This document shows, piece by piece, positions 1 to 12,600 of a stretch of 64,000 bases of DNA. This stretch comes from Lepeophtheirus salmonis (Eukaryota > Arthropoda > Copepoda > Siphonostomatoida > Caligidae). Location of the stretch: contig NC_052138.2 of NCBI RefSeq assembly GCF_016086655.4, positions 1,984,001 through 2,048,000 of the forward strand. Reading direction: 5' to 3'. How positions within the stretch are numbered: position 1 is the stretch's first letter; every line of letters starts with the position of its first letter. The notes under the pieces were generated by a model. It had not been told where the DNA came from and made no database searches. It was given only the letters and a program-made list of their open reading frames with translations. The translations under genes and the position numbers were made by a program.

Positions 1-2100
1 AATGTACTCTACTTTTCTGCAAATCAGTGTTTTAAATGTTGATTGGTTGAATTACATTTATATTTTATTGAGCTCTGAACAATGCCAAACAATTATTGTA
101 TACCCTTTTCGTAGCTGGAAAGAATTTTCTAACAACTTTACCAACTGATTCTGAGTCCTTTTCACTGTTTCTTTTTATATGGAAGTTTGCAATGCAAAAT
201 AAAGGTACCATCGTGTTTCATGTGTTCTAAACGTTGATTTGTTGAATTAGAATTAGTTTGTTTTAAATGTAAGCTATTCACTACCATTATTTAATTTCTA
301 AATTTTATAGTTTGGAAGATGAATTGGCTAGTTAACAACTGAATTTTGGACCTTTTTTGAAACTAATTATAGAAATTAAAAAAGGAAAAATGATTGTTAC
401 ACGTGCTTTTTCTTCTTTTTTGTTAATTATTTAATAAGTCATGGGCGTGCTAACATCTCCCTTCAAAAAAAGAATTCTCGCCTATCTTTGGTGTAAATTG
501 ATATAAAAATGTATAATTAAATAAATATATGTAATTATGATCATTTTGTCTGCACTAATGTTGTAGAAGGTTCTTATCATTATAGCAGTAATTAATTTGA
601 ACCCCACCCCCAATAAATTAATAGGCAACTGATATTAACAAGGGTATTAATTCAGTAATACCATATGTCTTTCTCCCGTTTTCTTCCCTCACTTTATTAC
701 ATATCCTATCTATAGTTATGGGAAAGTTATTGATTGCACTAAGACAGCAATCCACTTGAGCTGTTTTAACAATTGTAGCTCTTTGCCTTTTTTCATCTTT
801 ATACATGAGAAAACCAATTTATTCTCAAGCACACAATCTCACACTTCCAGATAATAAATTATTAAGACTTTATCTAGATAAAGGTTTGAATAGTCTGGAC
901 TGATCTAATCGAACCTGTATGTACATACTAGACCGTGACTCTTTATATCAAATCCCTATTGAATTTGAATCAATTTATTTATAATTGCAGCTCATATGAC
1001 CAGCTAAAATCTATACCAGATACTCTCATTTCCTGATCTCAAGAATCTAATTATAAAAATTTAATCTAAATAACATATTATAAAAAGTGAGTCACGTATT
1101 TTGCCATAAGAATTTTGTATATAATGTTTTGACTGGCGTCACAGATAGCAACTTAAGCCGAAATTACGTCATCTTGGGAGCCTATAATTAAAATATTTAA
1201 TTAAATATTAACTCTTTAAGAATTCGGCAATACACCGAACAGACAAATTTTACGTAAAAAATAATAGGGATCTACGAAATCCTCATTGTTACTTATCGTT
1301 TTTCATATGCACAATCCCACATAGTTACACAATACTTAGATGTTCTCCCTTCAAAATTATTAATAACAACTTAATGTTTTTATAAAGTTTTTATGATATG
1401 ATGAGGCAAGGAGTACTTTTGTCTCAAGCACACTAACTGCCTGACCCTTATACTACATGAAACCCGCATGCAAGATTTTATTAATATGACTAAATTTGAT
1501 ATGAGACCAAAAATATATATACTACATATATATCAGGGAGCACTATATACACGCTCAATGCTATATACAAAACGCATGCAAATTTCATAAATATTTATAT
1601 AAAAATGTATTTTAAAATAAAGAAACGCAATACAATCTGTTAAAAATATTGAAATCCAATAAAAATAAGAGTCCTCTATTTTGTTAAGCCGACATTGTCT
1701 TGCCCTTTAATGTAAAAATTGGGATCCCGTAGAAAATAGATAGATTTTTGATAGATTGTAACAGTTTCAATACTTTTACGTTGTAAAATAATATTAGTAA
1801 TTTAGTTTATTAATTATAACATTATTTTTAATGTCAGCGACATTTTGTCTTCGCAATACATGACAGTACACGTCCTTATCTTCATTTTATATCGCAATCA
1901 GCTTTCTTTTGATTAAAAGAAAACAGAAAAGAAGACTCAAACTTAATAGAGAATGAACAAATTAAAAATATATATTTTTTCTGCAAGGTGGTGCGTCAGT
2001 CTGTAGCTTATTGTTTAAAAAATGACACATGCTCGGAATTATTATTTTGACAGCATCCTCTATGTGAGACACAATTGTTTGTTATTTTTTATTAAATAAT
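1..2100. other. AT-rich gene-free DNA
   Basis: No reading frame with protein-like composition or credible splice signals is visible on either strand. The stretch is AT-rich with short A/T runs. I see no convincing RNA gene and no terminal-repeat element with two recognisable ends. Confidence 0.6.
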
Positions 2101-2110
2101 ATTGTCATTA

Positions 2111-2180
2111 AGAGAGTTGTATTATTTTGCCACAAGACGAAGCCACTCTCTGTCGTTTTGTTTACAAACGAAGATACGTA
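2111..2180 (+). repeat. Dispersed repeat, copy 1 (partner near 34805-34880)
   Basis: This segment contains a run reading CCACTCTCTGTCG followed by a TTTACAAAC motif. The reverse complement of 34805-34880 carries the same ordered motifs, including the preceding GTTG-ATTATTTTG block. The two copies are inverted relative to each other. No coding potential is evident, so it is a non-coding interspersed repeat of unknown class. Confidence 0.55.
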
Positions 2181-2589
2181 AACAACGCTCATGTCCTGTT
2201 GGTAGGGATTGGATGTATAGTGTATAAGTTTGCGTTAACGTCATCCTTTCTCTTTCTATCTTGCAATTGGACACAATGACAGCGGATAGTTGATATTCAA
2301 TCATTGCAACCTTTTAATAATAAGAAATTTGAGAGGGGGTAGGTGGGGGATTAGAATTTGATACGTGGACTAAGGGATCTCCTCCAGTCTCATCTCTCAG
2401 TCCAAGGATGAACTCATAGTCTTTTTCCTCCCTTCCGAATGCTCCATAGAAGACAAGGTTACAACCATCCTCACATAATGAGACCTTCCATTTACTTTGA
2501 TGATTCCCCAATGAGCAAACTGTTTGAAAAAGTTGTGATCCTTCTTCACTTACTCCAATAATATATTATATCCATTCCAAAGCTATTTC

Positions 2590-3580
2590 CTAGCTATTAA
2601 AAGGTTGGGATAATTGAATATAATGTGTTCGAATGAATCCATTCTTCCTCTCAAATATTGAATTGATATTCACGCTATAAACTTAAAAACAAAGCTAATT
2701 CAAATTTAACCAATCAACGTTGGGAACACTGATAAGGAGAAAAGAAAGGGAATATTAACAGCTGACCACAAAATTCATTTCCACGAGAAAAAAAAGGGTT
2801 TCTTTTTATTATTAGAAAACTTTGTTATTTATCAATATCTCAAGATGGCCGACAGTAACGACAAGGCTGACGTCACATGAAAACGTTCTATAATTTATAA
2901 ATGGGCACATACCTAGTATTTCATTGTTTGTTTATTTCATTTTTTTGCTATTAATTAATTATAATTCGTCTTTCTTTTTCTTCTTTAAATATTTGGCATA
3001 CCTGCTTCACTAAAGAAAAATTACATTCATTTATATGTTCAAGCAATGATTGGCAATGCTTGTACGATAATAATAAAAAACTCTGAATCATTTATTATAA
3101 ATGTTTATGTTGATAAATTTGGATGTATCCCAAAGATTTGCCTTCTATATATATAGCTATAAAAACCATTTAAATATAGCTATTTAAATATATATTTTCC
3201 TTATAAGTATATCGCTAAGCTATTACGTAAGTCCAGAAAAAAATATTTCAAGTTCAACATCTCATTCTCGTGGTCAAATCTGGTTTTGGAGGATTTTTGA
3301 TTTAAATTTATGGAATGATTATATTAATAAAAAAACCCATTTGACTAACAGAGGCTTAATATAAAGGACTATTAGTTACATATTCGTAATTAAGTACTAT
3401 TACATATAGATATGTGCCCAAAAAATATCTTAACTTTGACTAATTTCATATGATTTTTAAAAGATTATAATTGATATTGATCAAAATAATTGAAATGTAA
3501 TTTATTTGTTGATACAGGGAAAATAAATATAGCCCAATCAGAAAAGCATGTCACTCAATTCACTCAAATTTTGTGGATCA
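2590..3580. other. AT-rich intergenic DNA with short repeat fragment
   Basis: No gene is recognised. Around 2750-2780 there is a motif (ATTAACAGCTGACCACAAAA) resembling the CAACAGCTGACAACAAAA core of the dispersed repeat at 29245-29350. The rest is A/T-rich without recognisable structure. Confidence 0.4.
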
Positions 3581-3589
3581 AAATTACAA

Positions 3590-3805
3590 AAATCTTTAGC
3601 TATTTACATGAAAGTTAAATTTTTTGGAAAAAAAATTTATAAATTTCTATTTTTGGTATTTTTTTTTTTTTGAAGGATTTAATTAAATTTCATCTATTAA
3701 ATTTTTTGAAAAAAAATTAACTATATAATTTTTTAGTAAAAAACAAAAAATCCTTAACTGGCGGAGAGCTACAGCCCCTTCAGCCCACCCCCTGCGGACT
3801 CCCGT
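3590..3805 (+). repeat. Partial copy of the GGGGCGTC-ended AT-rich repeat
   Basis: An A/T-rich body of degenerate AAATTTTTTGGAAAAAAAATT-like units runs into a GC-rich tail. The tail has CAGCCCACCCCCTGCGGACTCC, which closely resembles the tail at 8290-8313. The 5' end of the element is not recognisable, so the copy seems truncated or diverged. Confidence 0.6.
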
Positions 3806-4399
3806 GTAGATTAGCATCAAAGTTATTTAAGTTTATTTCCGACCACCCTCTATAATACTTTATTCATAGAGTACGATGACAATTAATTTAACTCACCTTT
3901 GACGGCTATTTTTATCATTTGTCACATATGGAACGTAAAATAATAATTGCTCATTTGACCTCATTTGCAGTAATAAAAAAAATCTGCCTCTGCTGTCGGC
4001 ACCAATAAATAGAAACGTCATACATATAAATTGGAACAAAACAAAAGCCTTGGAGCAAAAGAGTAAGAGGCCTTATTGGAATATTAGGCTTATAACGTCT
4101 CTCTCATCTTTTGACTTTTAACACTTTATATACATATTATGTAGTATGACTTTAATAATAATTAATGGAGCCAATTCTAAACCAAGTAACTTTAACAGAG
4201 TGGGTTCTTGTTTTTATTTACTGATATCCCTAGATGTATGTGGTGAGTTAACAAAAAAAAAAAACAATCTTGAACAAATATCAATAAAATAAGAAATTCT
4301 ATGTAGTGGGTTGATCTTATCTAGAGATATTACTTTCAATCCGGATTGACATTGGTCCAAAATCATGGAGGAGGTCAACAAGGCATCAATATCTCTGAA

Positions 4400-5107
4400 C
4401 AGAGCAAGCTGAGACACTTGGAAAGAGCAAAGAAGATTCTATACTTTCTCAAGCCCAACGAAAATTCAGGGAAATTTTTGTTCTTTCCTGATTAGAAATT
4501 ATTCCCCGTTGATGCAACTATGAATCAACAAAACATTTAGACAATATATCTCAGCTTCAGAACAAAAATCCAGCAGGAACTATGGGCTTTGGCGTTGTGG
4601 AGTCTGCCATTCCATTTTGTGGGCAGGAAGGAGCCGTCCTATGGAATGCTTACATCGAACTTCTGGATAAGAAAATGCGACCTTTGCCCAAAGAAAAGTT
4701 CGGGGAAAACTTTATTTCATCCGAGACGGAGCTCCTTCCCGAAGAACAACTTTCCAGACTTTAGGGACCTCAACATGTGTTCGCCCTCCTCTCCAGATGC
4801 GAACCCCTTGGACTACTCTATCTAGGTGCGTCTAGAGAAGAGGGTGTGTGCCACTCCTCACAAGAGTCTCCAGTCTCTAGATGCTTCCATCAGGAAAGAG
4901 TGGACCAAGCTCGAGTCTGACTACATAGTCAAGACCTGCAGGGGATTTAGGCCCAGTATTGAGGCAATAATTGGAGTTGAGGGCTCACATATTGAATAAA
5001 CGTTGTGCTGAGCACTATTTTCAGATGATTTTTACAATAAATGTCCCCACAAAACCTGTCGTTTAAATTTTACTCTTGAAAAGGTAAAAAAATTAAATGG
5101 ATATCAC
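4400..5107 (+). mobile_element. Tc1/mariner-type transposase relic (family I, copy 1)
   Basis: Broken reading frames on the plus strand reproduce the order of a Tc1-like DDE transposase. A PAGTMGFGVVES-type strand lies near 4570-4610, an AYIELLDKKMRP segment near 4645-4680, and the third catalytic aspartate motif SSPDANPLDYSI near 4790-4823. The C-terminal FRPSIEAIIGVEGSHIE ends in a TAA just before position 5000. Stops and frameshifts interrupt it, including loss of a readable second-aspartate block. The right end near 5107 matches, inverted, the end of the copy at about 31326-31790. The left end was not found. Confidence 0.85.
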
Positions 5108-5503
5108 TAGATAAAATCAACTATATACAGTGTGTCTTAGTGAATCGTGCATGAAACTTTGGAAATATTTCATTGACTTTCTAAATCATTTGCACTCCCC
5201 CAACGTATATAAATTTGGTACGTACATAAACTATTATTTGGAAACTCAAAATGAAATTTTGACTCCGTCCAGTTTGGAGTTCGTAGCTCCTTTTCATCAT
5301 GAATTTCTTCAACATCGTGACAAAAACCCTTGGCTTTTGTATTGTAGTTTGTAGATAACTTATTGATTTTATAGAAAAAACTATGGCTAACCTTCACCAT
5401 ATTATTGTAACCTAAAATATATCAAGCATCATATCCTTTGATTTGGATAACACTTTTATCAGAACAAGATCAAATCTTTATCTCATTTTACAAAAAAATG
5501 GTA
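5108..5503. other. Unassigned intergenic DNA
   Basis: No gene or complete repeat recognised. Short open frames on both strands overlap each other and have no supporting homology that I recognise. Confidence 0.4.
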
Positions 5504-5511
5504 GGTCTATG

Positions 5512-5804
5512 ACAGGGATGTCCAACCTGTGCCCCCCCCCCCAAATGTGCATAATATTTGACTTTGTCTTGTATTTCCTAAAACTCTAACAGGGTTACTA
5601 GATTTGCCTTTTTTAAAGAAGTTAGTCGTTTTAAAATTAGATTTGCCTTTTTTTGTATTTATCATAAAATTGAAGCAAATATGTATTTAATAGTTTTGTT
5701 TTATGTAGCCACTTTTCATGGAATTTAATTTGGTAAGTTCTGTGGCCCATTGAAATATTCCTAGTGGCAATGCAGCCTATTGTATTAAAAACATGGACAT
5801 CCCC
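5512..5804. mobile_element. hAT-like MITE with 8-bp target duplication
   Basis: The 293-bp element is flanked by perfect 8-bp direct repeats GGTCTATG (5504-5511 and 5805-5812). The left end reads ACAGGGATGTCCAACCTG and the right end, reverse-complemented, begins GGGGATGTCCATG, giving short imperfect inverted ends. An 8-bp duplication with CAGGG-type ends is the hallmark of hAT transposons. It contains no coding capacity, so it is non-autonomous. A poly-C run lies just inside the left end. Confidence 0.8.
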
Positions 5805-6239
5805 GGTCTATGGGCTTGGGAGATATACTTTAATAAATGCAACTTGCAGTGCCTACATGGGATTATTAATTATTTGATAAAAATTGACGATTACTTCTGG
5901 AAGAGTATGAATGCTATTTAGACCTCATTTTGAGAAAACTAATGCTAACTTGCCTTGTATTATGCGACGGGTCAAATATATAATATGTGTGTTTCTTGTG
6001 TAAGAGTTGCATTTAATTTTTATATAATACTAACATGGCATATTTAATATGTATTTACAAGTAATGTAACTCTGGGCATTTGTACATTATAATGTGCCGC
6101 AGATAATGTTTTGTTAATTATAAATGTTCATCAAAAATGATCACATAATTTCACCATTAACAACAATTGATCGAAAATCCAATCTTTGCCCCGAGTACTA
6201 AAAAGGCTTAGATTCATTTTTTGGTTGCAACTTGTTTAA

Positions 6240-6850
6240 CATGATTATACAAGGTGTGTCCAAAACTTTACTTTTCAAATTTCTCCAGCAACATATATTT
6301 GGTATGCTAGATTCTTTGATTTTTTATGTTAGTACATTCGAAAAAGAACATATACAATATTTTGTTTGAAGTTATATAAAATTTTTAGTTTTTTTGTGAG
6401 AGGTATAAAAGTTAAAAGTATTTTTTGTGTTTGGCGATTTTTTGCTATATGCCTTGAGCCATTGGCACAATTTGGCTTTGGTTTCGATATTATCATTGAC
6501 GTATGTGAACAGCTCATTAGCCGTGCTCATGCAACGATTCATAATGTCAAAATTAAACTGTTTAAGAAACTAACTCATTGGATACTTGTCTCTTGCTCAA
6601 AAACATTCGAAAAAATATCATGGCACGAGCCAACCGATATGTCAATATCCTCAGCAACTTCTCGGATAGTCATTCAACTATTCTCAAAAACAGTATCTTC
6701 GCTGCTTCAACATTTTCAACGTACTTGTGCATCTAGAGCGAGGCTCGTCATTGGCATCTTCCCCGCCATCTTGGAAGAGTTTGTACTACTTAAAAGCTGT
6801 TTTACTTAGAACAGTTTCATCGTATGGGACTTTCAAAATTTATAGTGTTC
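6240..6850 (-). mobile_element. Mariner-type transposase relic (family II, copy 1)
   Basis: On the minus strand, decayed frames recall the N-terminal half of a mariner/SETMAR-like transposase. An FQDGGEDANDEPRS segment near 6750 matches the usual linker before the catalytic core, and NDNIETKAKLCQWLKA near 6450-6500 resembles the block after the first catalytic aspartate. Several stops are present, so it is dead. The long plus-strand open frame over the same bases is its shadow. A related, more eroded copy lies at about 8960-9500. Confidence 0.7.
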
Positions 6851-7176
6851 TGGAGCAATTAATTTCAGTTTTTTATGTACATAATATTTCATACACATTC
6901 TTGCATCTATGTTTTTTAATAGCAAAAAATCTCCCAACACACCGTTATGCTTCTCATAAACGAACTAAACATATTATATAGCTTTAAGCAATATATATAA
7001 TTCGATTTCAAATGTACTAACATAAAAAAATCTGCCATACCAAGTATACGTTGCCTGTAAATTTGAAAATTCACCTTACTCTTTGAACACACTTCGTACA
7101 AATTAAAATTGTATATAAATTTTAATTCGCCAATCTGTTCCGCACTTCAAATAACTATTTCTACTTTATGTTACAG

Positions 7177-7323
7177 ACGAGACAATCGACGAGGGACCAC
7201 CGAGTCACAGGAAGAGGAATATGAAAAAGTAGAGTTCTTAGGACTCGAGGATGAGGATCCAGATCAGGAAAATCCTCATTCAGACTCTGAAAGCGACCAT
7301 AGGGACTCCAATTTACAGTGCTG
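7177..7323 (+). CDS. Possible terminal exon of an unidentified gene
   Basis: A clean polypyrimidine-AG acceptor (TTTATGTTACAG ending at 7176) opens onto an uninterrupted frame that ends at a TGA at 7321-7323. The frame encodes an acidic tail with EEEYEKVEFLGLEDEDPDQE and an SDSESDH stretch. Local GC content is visibly higher than in the surroundings, which suggests real coding sequence. No upstream exon can be identified in the window, and the protein is not recognised. It could be a true last exon, a retrocopy scrap or chance. Confidence 0.35.
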
Positions 7324-7761
7324 ACTATATAGCCAAGACTCAGAATATTTCAATTTTGAGCCTGAGATATGATCAAAAATAGTATTGATTTAATTATACA
7401 ATAGAATGGGTACATCTATTTAATTAATTAATTTGCATTTTATAATTATTAACTATATATATTGGGACTTGAATTCTTTCTGAGGACCAAAAAGTGTACT
7501 TTTACTTTATATGTGCTTTCGGAGTGAGTTTCCACATTCAATGGAGAGGGTATATTTAAGGACTATGTCTTCATACTCAACCATTTTCTTTTTCAAAATG
7601 AAGACGTTTTGCGATTTTAAACGATTCTTGTTTAATTGTAGGATTAATTTGGGAAGAACACAATTTTTTCGTGACATTTTCTCTTCTGCAAACAAGAAAC
7701 ATTTTAAAACACAGAATCTCTTCATTTTGAAAAGGAAAACTTTTGATGTTTGAAGATTATC

Positions 7762-8313
7762 AGGGGCGTCTGTAGGATTATATATATATATATATTTTTT
7801 TTAAATCCATAAGTTAAAAATATTTTAAAGAAATTTAATGATCCATAGTTATTCCCAAAAAATTTTGAAATCCATAGTTATTCTCAAAAAGTTTCAAAAA
7901 TCCACACCGGTTTACAAAAAACTAAATTTTTTTAGAAAAAAAATCGAAAAATTAAATTTCAAATCCTAATTTGGTTGGGAAAAAATTTCAAAAATCTATA
8001 TTTATTCATAAAAAATTTAAAAAATTAAAATTTTTTGAAAAAAACTTCAAAAATTAATTTTCAAATATTAAATTTTTTTGAAAAAAAATTCAAAATCTAC
8101 AGTTATTCACAAAAAGTTAAAATATTAAATTTTTAACTCTGCTGCATAATTTGTTAACTTTATTTAAAAAAATTAATCTTTCAAAAAAAAAAAAATCCCC
8201 ATATTTTCCCTTAAAAAATTTTCACGCTGTACAAAAAAATATAATAAAAAGCAAAAATTCCTTAATTCAGAGGGGGGTTAAGGCCCTCCAGCCTACCCCC
8301 TGTGGACGCCCCT
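7762..8313 (+). repeat. GGGGCGTC-ended AT-rich element (best full copy)
   Basis: The element begins AGGGGCGTCTGTAGG and ends CCTGTGGACGCCCCT, which are imperfect inverted ends matching at 12 of 15 positions. Between them is an A/T-rich body of degenerate units built from ATTCACAAAAA and AAATTTTTTGAAAAAAAATT motifs, and a GC-richer tail near 8270-8300. A reverse-oriented copy lies at 58619-58811 and partial ones at 3590-3805 and about 10563-10760. No coding capacity was seen. It looks like a MITE-like non-autonomous family, class unknown. Confidence 0.7.
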
Positions 8314-8319
8314 AATTAT

Positions 8320-8950
8320 ACAAGGTAAAAGCTAGTTAATTACTGTAAAAAAACGCCTCAACCTTTAAGTTCAGAACTTAAAAACAGTTCTTATAAATAA
8401 GTTGTGCATTCTCAAATACGCCGTGACGTGTATTACACCTCCGATAGATTTGGAAACTCCACCCTGTACCTATATATTATTTTGTATACCATATCTAAAT
8501 TGCTTATATATAATTGCGCGCGATTTAATGTTTTACAAATGTTTGTATGACTTCAAGCTGTCGAATCCCTCCAAAGTCACAATTGTTCTCAATTGTTTTA
8601 AAAATAAAAAATAAAACTTGTGAAAAAAGTGTTCCAGAAGACTCCAAATTTGACCTTTGAGGATCAAAACAATTAATAAGGACAATGTATTATGTATGTC
8701 AACCAGTGTCCATTGTATACATTATGTGTCATAAATTAATAATTATTATTATGTATAGTCGATGTATGATTTATTATCGTAACAATCCGTTGATTGAATG
8801 TCCTTACGTCAGTTCTTTAAAGCAAAAGTTCAACCAGTAATAAACTCTCAAACTGTTTATTGTGAAATAAAGTTCTTCCATGGATAATTGGTATCGTTAT
8901 GTTTGCATTAGAGTGGTTCTTCAATCTACTGTATTAATGTAATATTTTGT
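8320..8950. other. Unassigned intergenic DNA
   Basis: No protein-like frame or repeat end recognised. The short open frame at 8402-8614 has no family resemblance that I can name. Confidence 0.4.
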
Positions 8951-8959
8951 TAAAAGCGT

Positions 8960-9500
8960 AGCTTTACAAGATCTGTTCAAAAAGTAAGATTACTTTTCTA
9001 ATTTTGCAGGCAGTGTCTATTTGGTAAGCTAGATTTTTGAAGAAGAACATATATTTATTGTTTAAAGCTTTATAATATGTTTAGTATGTTTCTGAGATTT
9101 TTTGCTATACGTCCTTTTATAGGTCTCTTCAGTTTTTGGATCAAGAAAAAGTCGTATGGGCTTTGATAACTTTGATATTTGATCGAACTAGGCTTGCTTT
9201 TTTTTTTGGTCATGGCACTCCTGGGCTCTTCCATTTTGGAGATTGGGCATTGGTTTTGATATCATAACTATATAACCATGATTATTATTCATTTGTTATG
9301 CCCATTTTTTTAGAAATTCAGGATCATAATTGGCCTCTGTCAACAGCTCATTAGCGATGTTCATGAGACGATTTTTTTGTCAAAATTAAGCATTTTCAAA
9401 AAATAATGCCACGAGTAAACCAATATGTCAATATCCTCAGTAACTTTTCTGAATAGTCAATTGTCTTCACTGCTTCAACGTTAAAAAAAAACATTTCAAA
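8960..9500 (-). mobile_element. Mariner-type relic (family II, copy 2, eroded)
   Basis: Several stretches echo the 6240-6850 relic in the same order on the plus-strand sequence. These include TTTTTGCTATACGTCC against TTTTTGCTATATGCC, an AGCTCATTAGC block followed by ATGAGACGAT, and ACCAATATGTCAATATCCTCAG. The match is interrupted by insertions, including a 40-100 bp addition near 9140-9300. No frame is intact. Confidence 0.6.
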
Positions 9501-9969
9501 AACAGTCTAGGTATATATTTATAATTGCTTTATTAAACTCTGCTGTTGAATAATGAGATGTGGTTCTTCCCATGAGTATTTTAATGTGTACATTTGGTTT
9601 TGAATACAATCTAATTCTAAACAAATTCCACAAGCCACAAACATTTGTACAACTATCCTTCCGGATGATTACCAAAAAATTAAGTTCCTATGATATTCCT
9701 ACATGGGGGTACAACTCTTTATGCATCAACCCCCCATTAATAAACTCTTTCCATACCTAGAATAGAAATTATTAAGTGATAAGCGTTTCATATTTAAGTT
9801 GTATCCAAAGTTCAATTAAAACTTATACTTTTTGGAAGATTGGGGGAAAATTAATTTCGTATTTTTCGCTTGATTTCAATGCTTTATAATATGTATTACA
9901 ATCACTCGATTTTAGCCAATTGTGTCCTGTTCTATTTGATAATTTGTTGCCAATGCGAATCAAACTTCA

Positions 9970-10270
9970 CGATGCCCTTTTTGTAAAAGCCCTTGTCCCT
10001 ATTGGCAAAATACTAGCACAACCAATTTTTACATACATGTATTGATGTGAAATTTGTACACCAAGTGCGTTGGCTATAGACAGGAACAGGGGGTAGTCGC
10101 TTGGTGCCAGGTCCGGACAGTAGGGTGGATGGATAAGAACTCCCCCATCGGAGCTCCTGGAGCGTCATCCAATATATGTACGGCCTGGCGTTGTCTTGAG
10201 GATTTCTTGTTGACGTAAAGGCACAACTGTCCATGCAAAATCAAAAGACTTGCCCTCATCACTTTGTATC
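9970..10270 (-). mobile_element. Mariner transposase C-terminal relic (family III)
   Basis: On the minus strand the frames carry a degraded second-aspartate block (QDNARPYIYWMTLQELRW), followed after a frameshift by HPPYCPDLAPSDYPLF. This is the classic third-aspartate DD34D motif of mauritiana-type mariners. A segment continuing toward 9980 matches the C-terminal linker. Frameshifts and stops break it, and no terminal repeats could be assigned. Confidence 0.8.
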
Positions 10271-10562
10271 ATAGACGCACCATTAAGGATATCATTACGT
10301 TCCCCAGAATTTTATACAAAAAGATAAATCTATCTCCTCCATCCTGGATACTAAATAAAGGCTACCTCTTCCACTAAACGAAACTCATGGATCTCAACAT
10401 CATCAAGCATAGTTTTTATAATAGATCAGCTCTTCTTTGGAATTCTATATCTCTATGATTTCGTCGGGTAAGTGAGGCTGACCTCAGGGATTTTTAGTTA
10501 ATTCTTTTTTTGTGTGAAATATTTACATATTACTAAGATATTAGGAGTGTTGTTTCCACTTG

Positions 10563-10760
10563 AGGGGCGTCACAGAGGATTGGTTGGAGGGGCTTAAATT
10601 TCAAATTTATTGCAAAGAGTTGTTGATTTAAAAAAAAAAAACATTTCAAAAAATTCAATTTTTCTTAAAAAGTCCTGGATGTATCATGGTTTTTTTCCCC
10701 CAAAAATGTAATATTTGATTTTTTTTTAATAAATTTAAAAAGCCAAGTCCTTTGTTCTTG
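10563..10760 (-). repeat. Diverged copy of the GGGGCGTC-ended repeat
   Basis: The segment begins GAGGGGCGTCACAGAGG and then a GGAGGGGCTT block, followed by A/T-rich units with AAAACATTTCAAAAAATTCAA. The order of GC-rich end then AT-rich body is opposite to that at 7762-8313, so this copy is inverted. Its far end is not clear. Confidence 0.5.
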
Positions 10761-10989
10761 TGCTTTTGTTCCTATATAGAATATATAAAGGAAATACAAT
10801 ATATACCTATTATAAAAAATAAATTAGCTTTAATCAATAAATCAATTTTCTGAGTTTTTTATTGTTCAATTGCAGCGTTTTCCAGTGATTTTTTGACGTC
10901 ACCAGGTTGATGCAGTTCCAAACAGCTAAGGGAGTCTCATGAATCTGAAAAAGGGGTTTTAGGCACCACAAGGTGTTAATAAAAGAGGG

Positions 10990-12600
10990 AAGGGATGGGG
11001 TAGATTATGGATCCAGGTACGCTGCTAAGCTTGTCGGATCCCTATAATATGATAACTATAATATTTCTTAGATCAAACTTTCCTAAACTTTACTTTGCCA
11101 AGACCCCCTTACACTATTACATTTTTAGCTAAGGTCCTCTTTAGACGAAACATGTGTACTATGTATGTAAACTTATATACCCTTATATGTAATTATAACC
11201 AGACATAGATTTAGTTCTATCATAGCATTGGGAGTAAAACTTGCAGTGGCATGATTTAAAAAATTTATTTTAAAGTGCTGGTACAAGACTAGGTAGCTTC
11301 AGAGATTACGTGTACTGCCCAACTGTTTCGAAGACGATCCTAGGCCTCAAACCACAACTAGTAGTCGCACAATCTGATGACAACGTCGAAATACTCATCC
11401 AAGAGAGATGGACTTCTTGGAGACGTTAACTGGAGAAGAGTTTTGAATCCACATAAATTTGCTGTCCAGTAGGTACTGCAAAAAGGTACTATATTTGTCT
11501 CTGTTTGTTTGTTGGTTGGTTATTTTGTTAGTCACCATATTTTACTGCCAAAATTAAAGCTCAATTATTATGAAATTTTGTACGCAGATAATATATGGGC
11601 ACAGTAAGAGGTCATTAAATTTTGAAAGGTCAAGGCAACACAAAATGTTAAAAAAATGCATATTCGAACTTAACTTTGGATTTAACTGAGATACATCACT
11701 CAATTTGATTTTAGGGAAAGGTTTTTTGGTCTACTGTGTTGCACATTCTAGTTTATAAAATTAATTGTCTAACAAAAAAAACACAAGACTCAGTTGAAAA
11801 AAGCCCATGTAAAGAATATACAGTTAAAACAATGCTCTAATATTAATTTTGTGCATGTAACTTTTTTGATGGCCTAGAAAAAGGGGCGTGTTGCAACAGT
11901 CCCTTGTTTCAACTGTCCTAGTCTCACCTACAATTAGTAGAGAAAAGATGTACTCTGTTGTACTTTACTTTGGCATTTCCACTCCTTGTATACATAGAAG
12001 GAAGTGTACCTTTGATAACTAAGCAAGGGTCGTTTGTGGAGGAGAGGAACAACGCCCATTTGTTAGAACATTCCAGGAAATAATGTTTCCTATAATTTGT
12101 ACATTCAATTTCTGCCAAGAAGCTGCCACACTATGTAAGACTTATATAACAATATTTACTTTTTGGAGGGTTGATTGTATTAAAATTACTTAAACACTTC
12201 TGTATGAAAGTTACTCTTTGAATGATTATTCGGCAATATAAGAAGTATAGAAAAAAAAATAAGGATTGAGTTAAATTTTTCATTTACTGAGTCATTTAAT
12301 TAGTTTTTTTTATTTTTCCTCCATACATTGAGTAACAGTATTTGGTTATGTACATATGTATATGTGATTATGTGAAACGTCGTATTTATTGATTTGATTA
12401 ATTGATTGCTTTGAGTATTTAGATCTTTGACAAGGATAATTTGATATAAAATGAAAACTACTTCGTTAAGGGTGGTTACTACAGCCGCACCAGACGCCCA
12501 TGCTTATATACTTCATATTGAAAATGTTTTGTTCATCAGTGAAATAGCAATCAGTTCTCAATGTAGTGGACTCCGTAATATCCCATGTCAACTATCTCTC
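10990..12600. other. Repeat-like non-coding DNA, no gene
   Basis: No gene recognised. A stretch near 11060-11150 (CCTAAACTTTACTTTGCCAAGACCCCCTT region) resembles the style of transposon or SINE debris, as does 15390-15480. Only short overlapping open frames of no recognised family are present. Confidence 0.35.

Noticed and set aside
2314..2511. Minus-strand open frame of 65 codons with protein-like composition
   Set aside because: It has no ATG (its first codon is TTG), no recognised family and no clear splice acceptor giving it a context.
6366..6809. 147-codon plus-strand open frame
   Set aside because: It is antisense to a mariner transposase relic, whose own minus-strand frames match the family.
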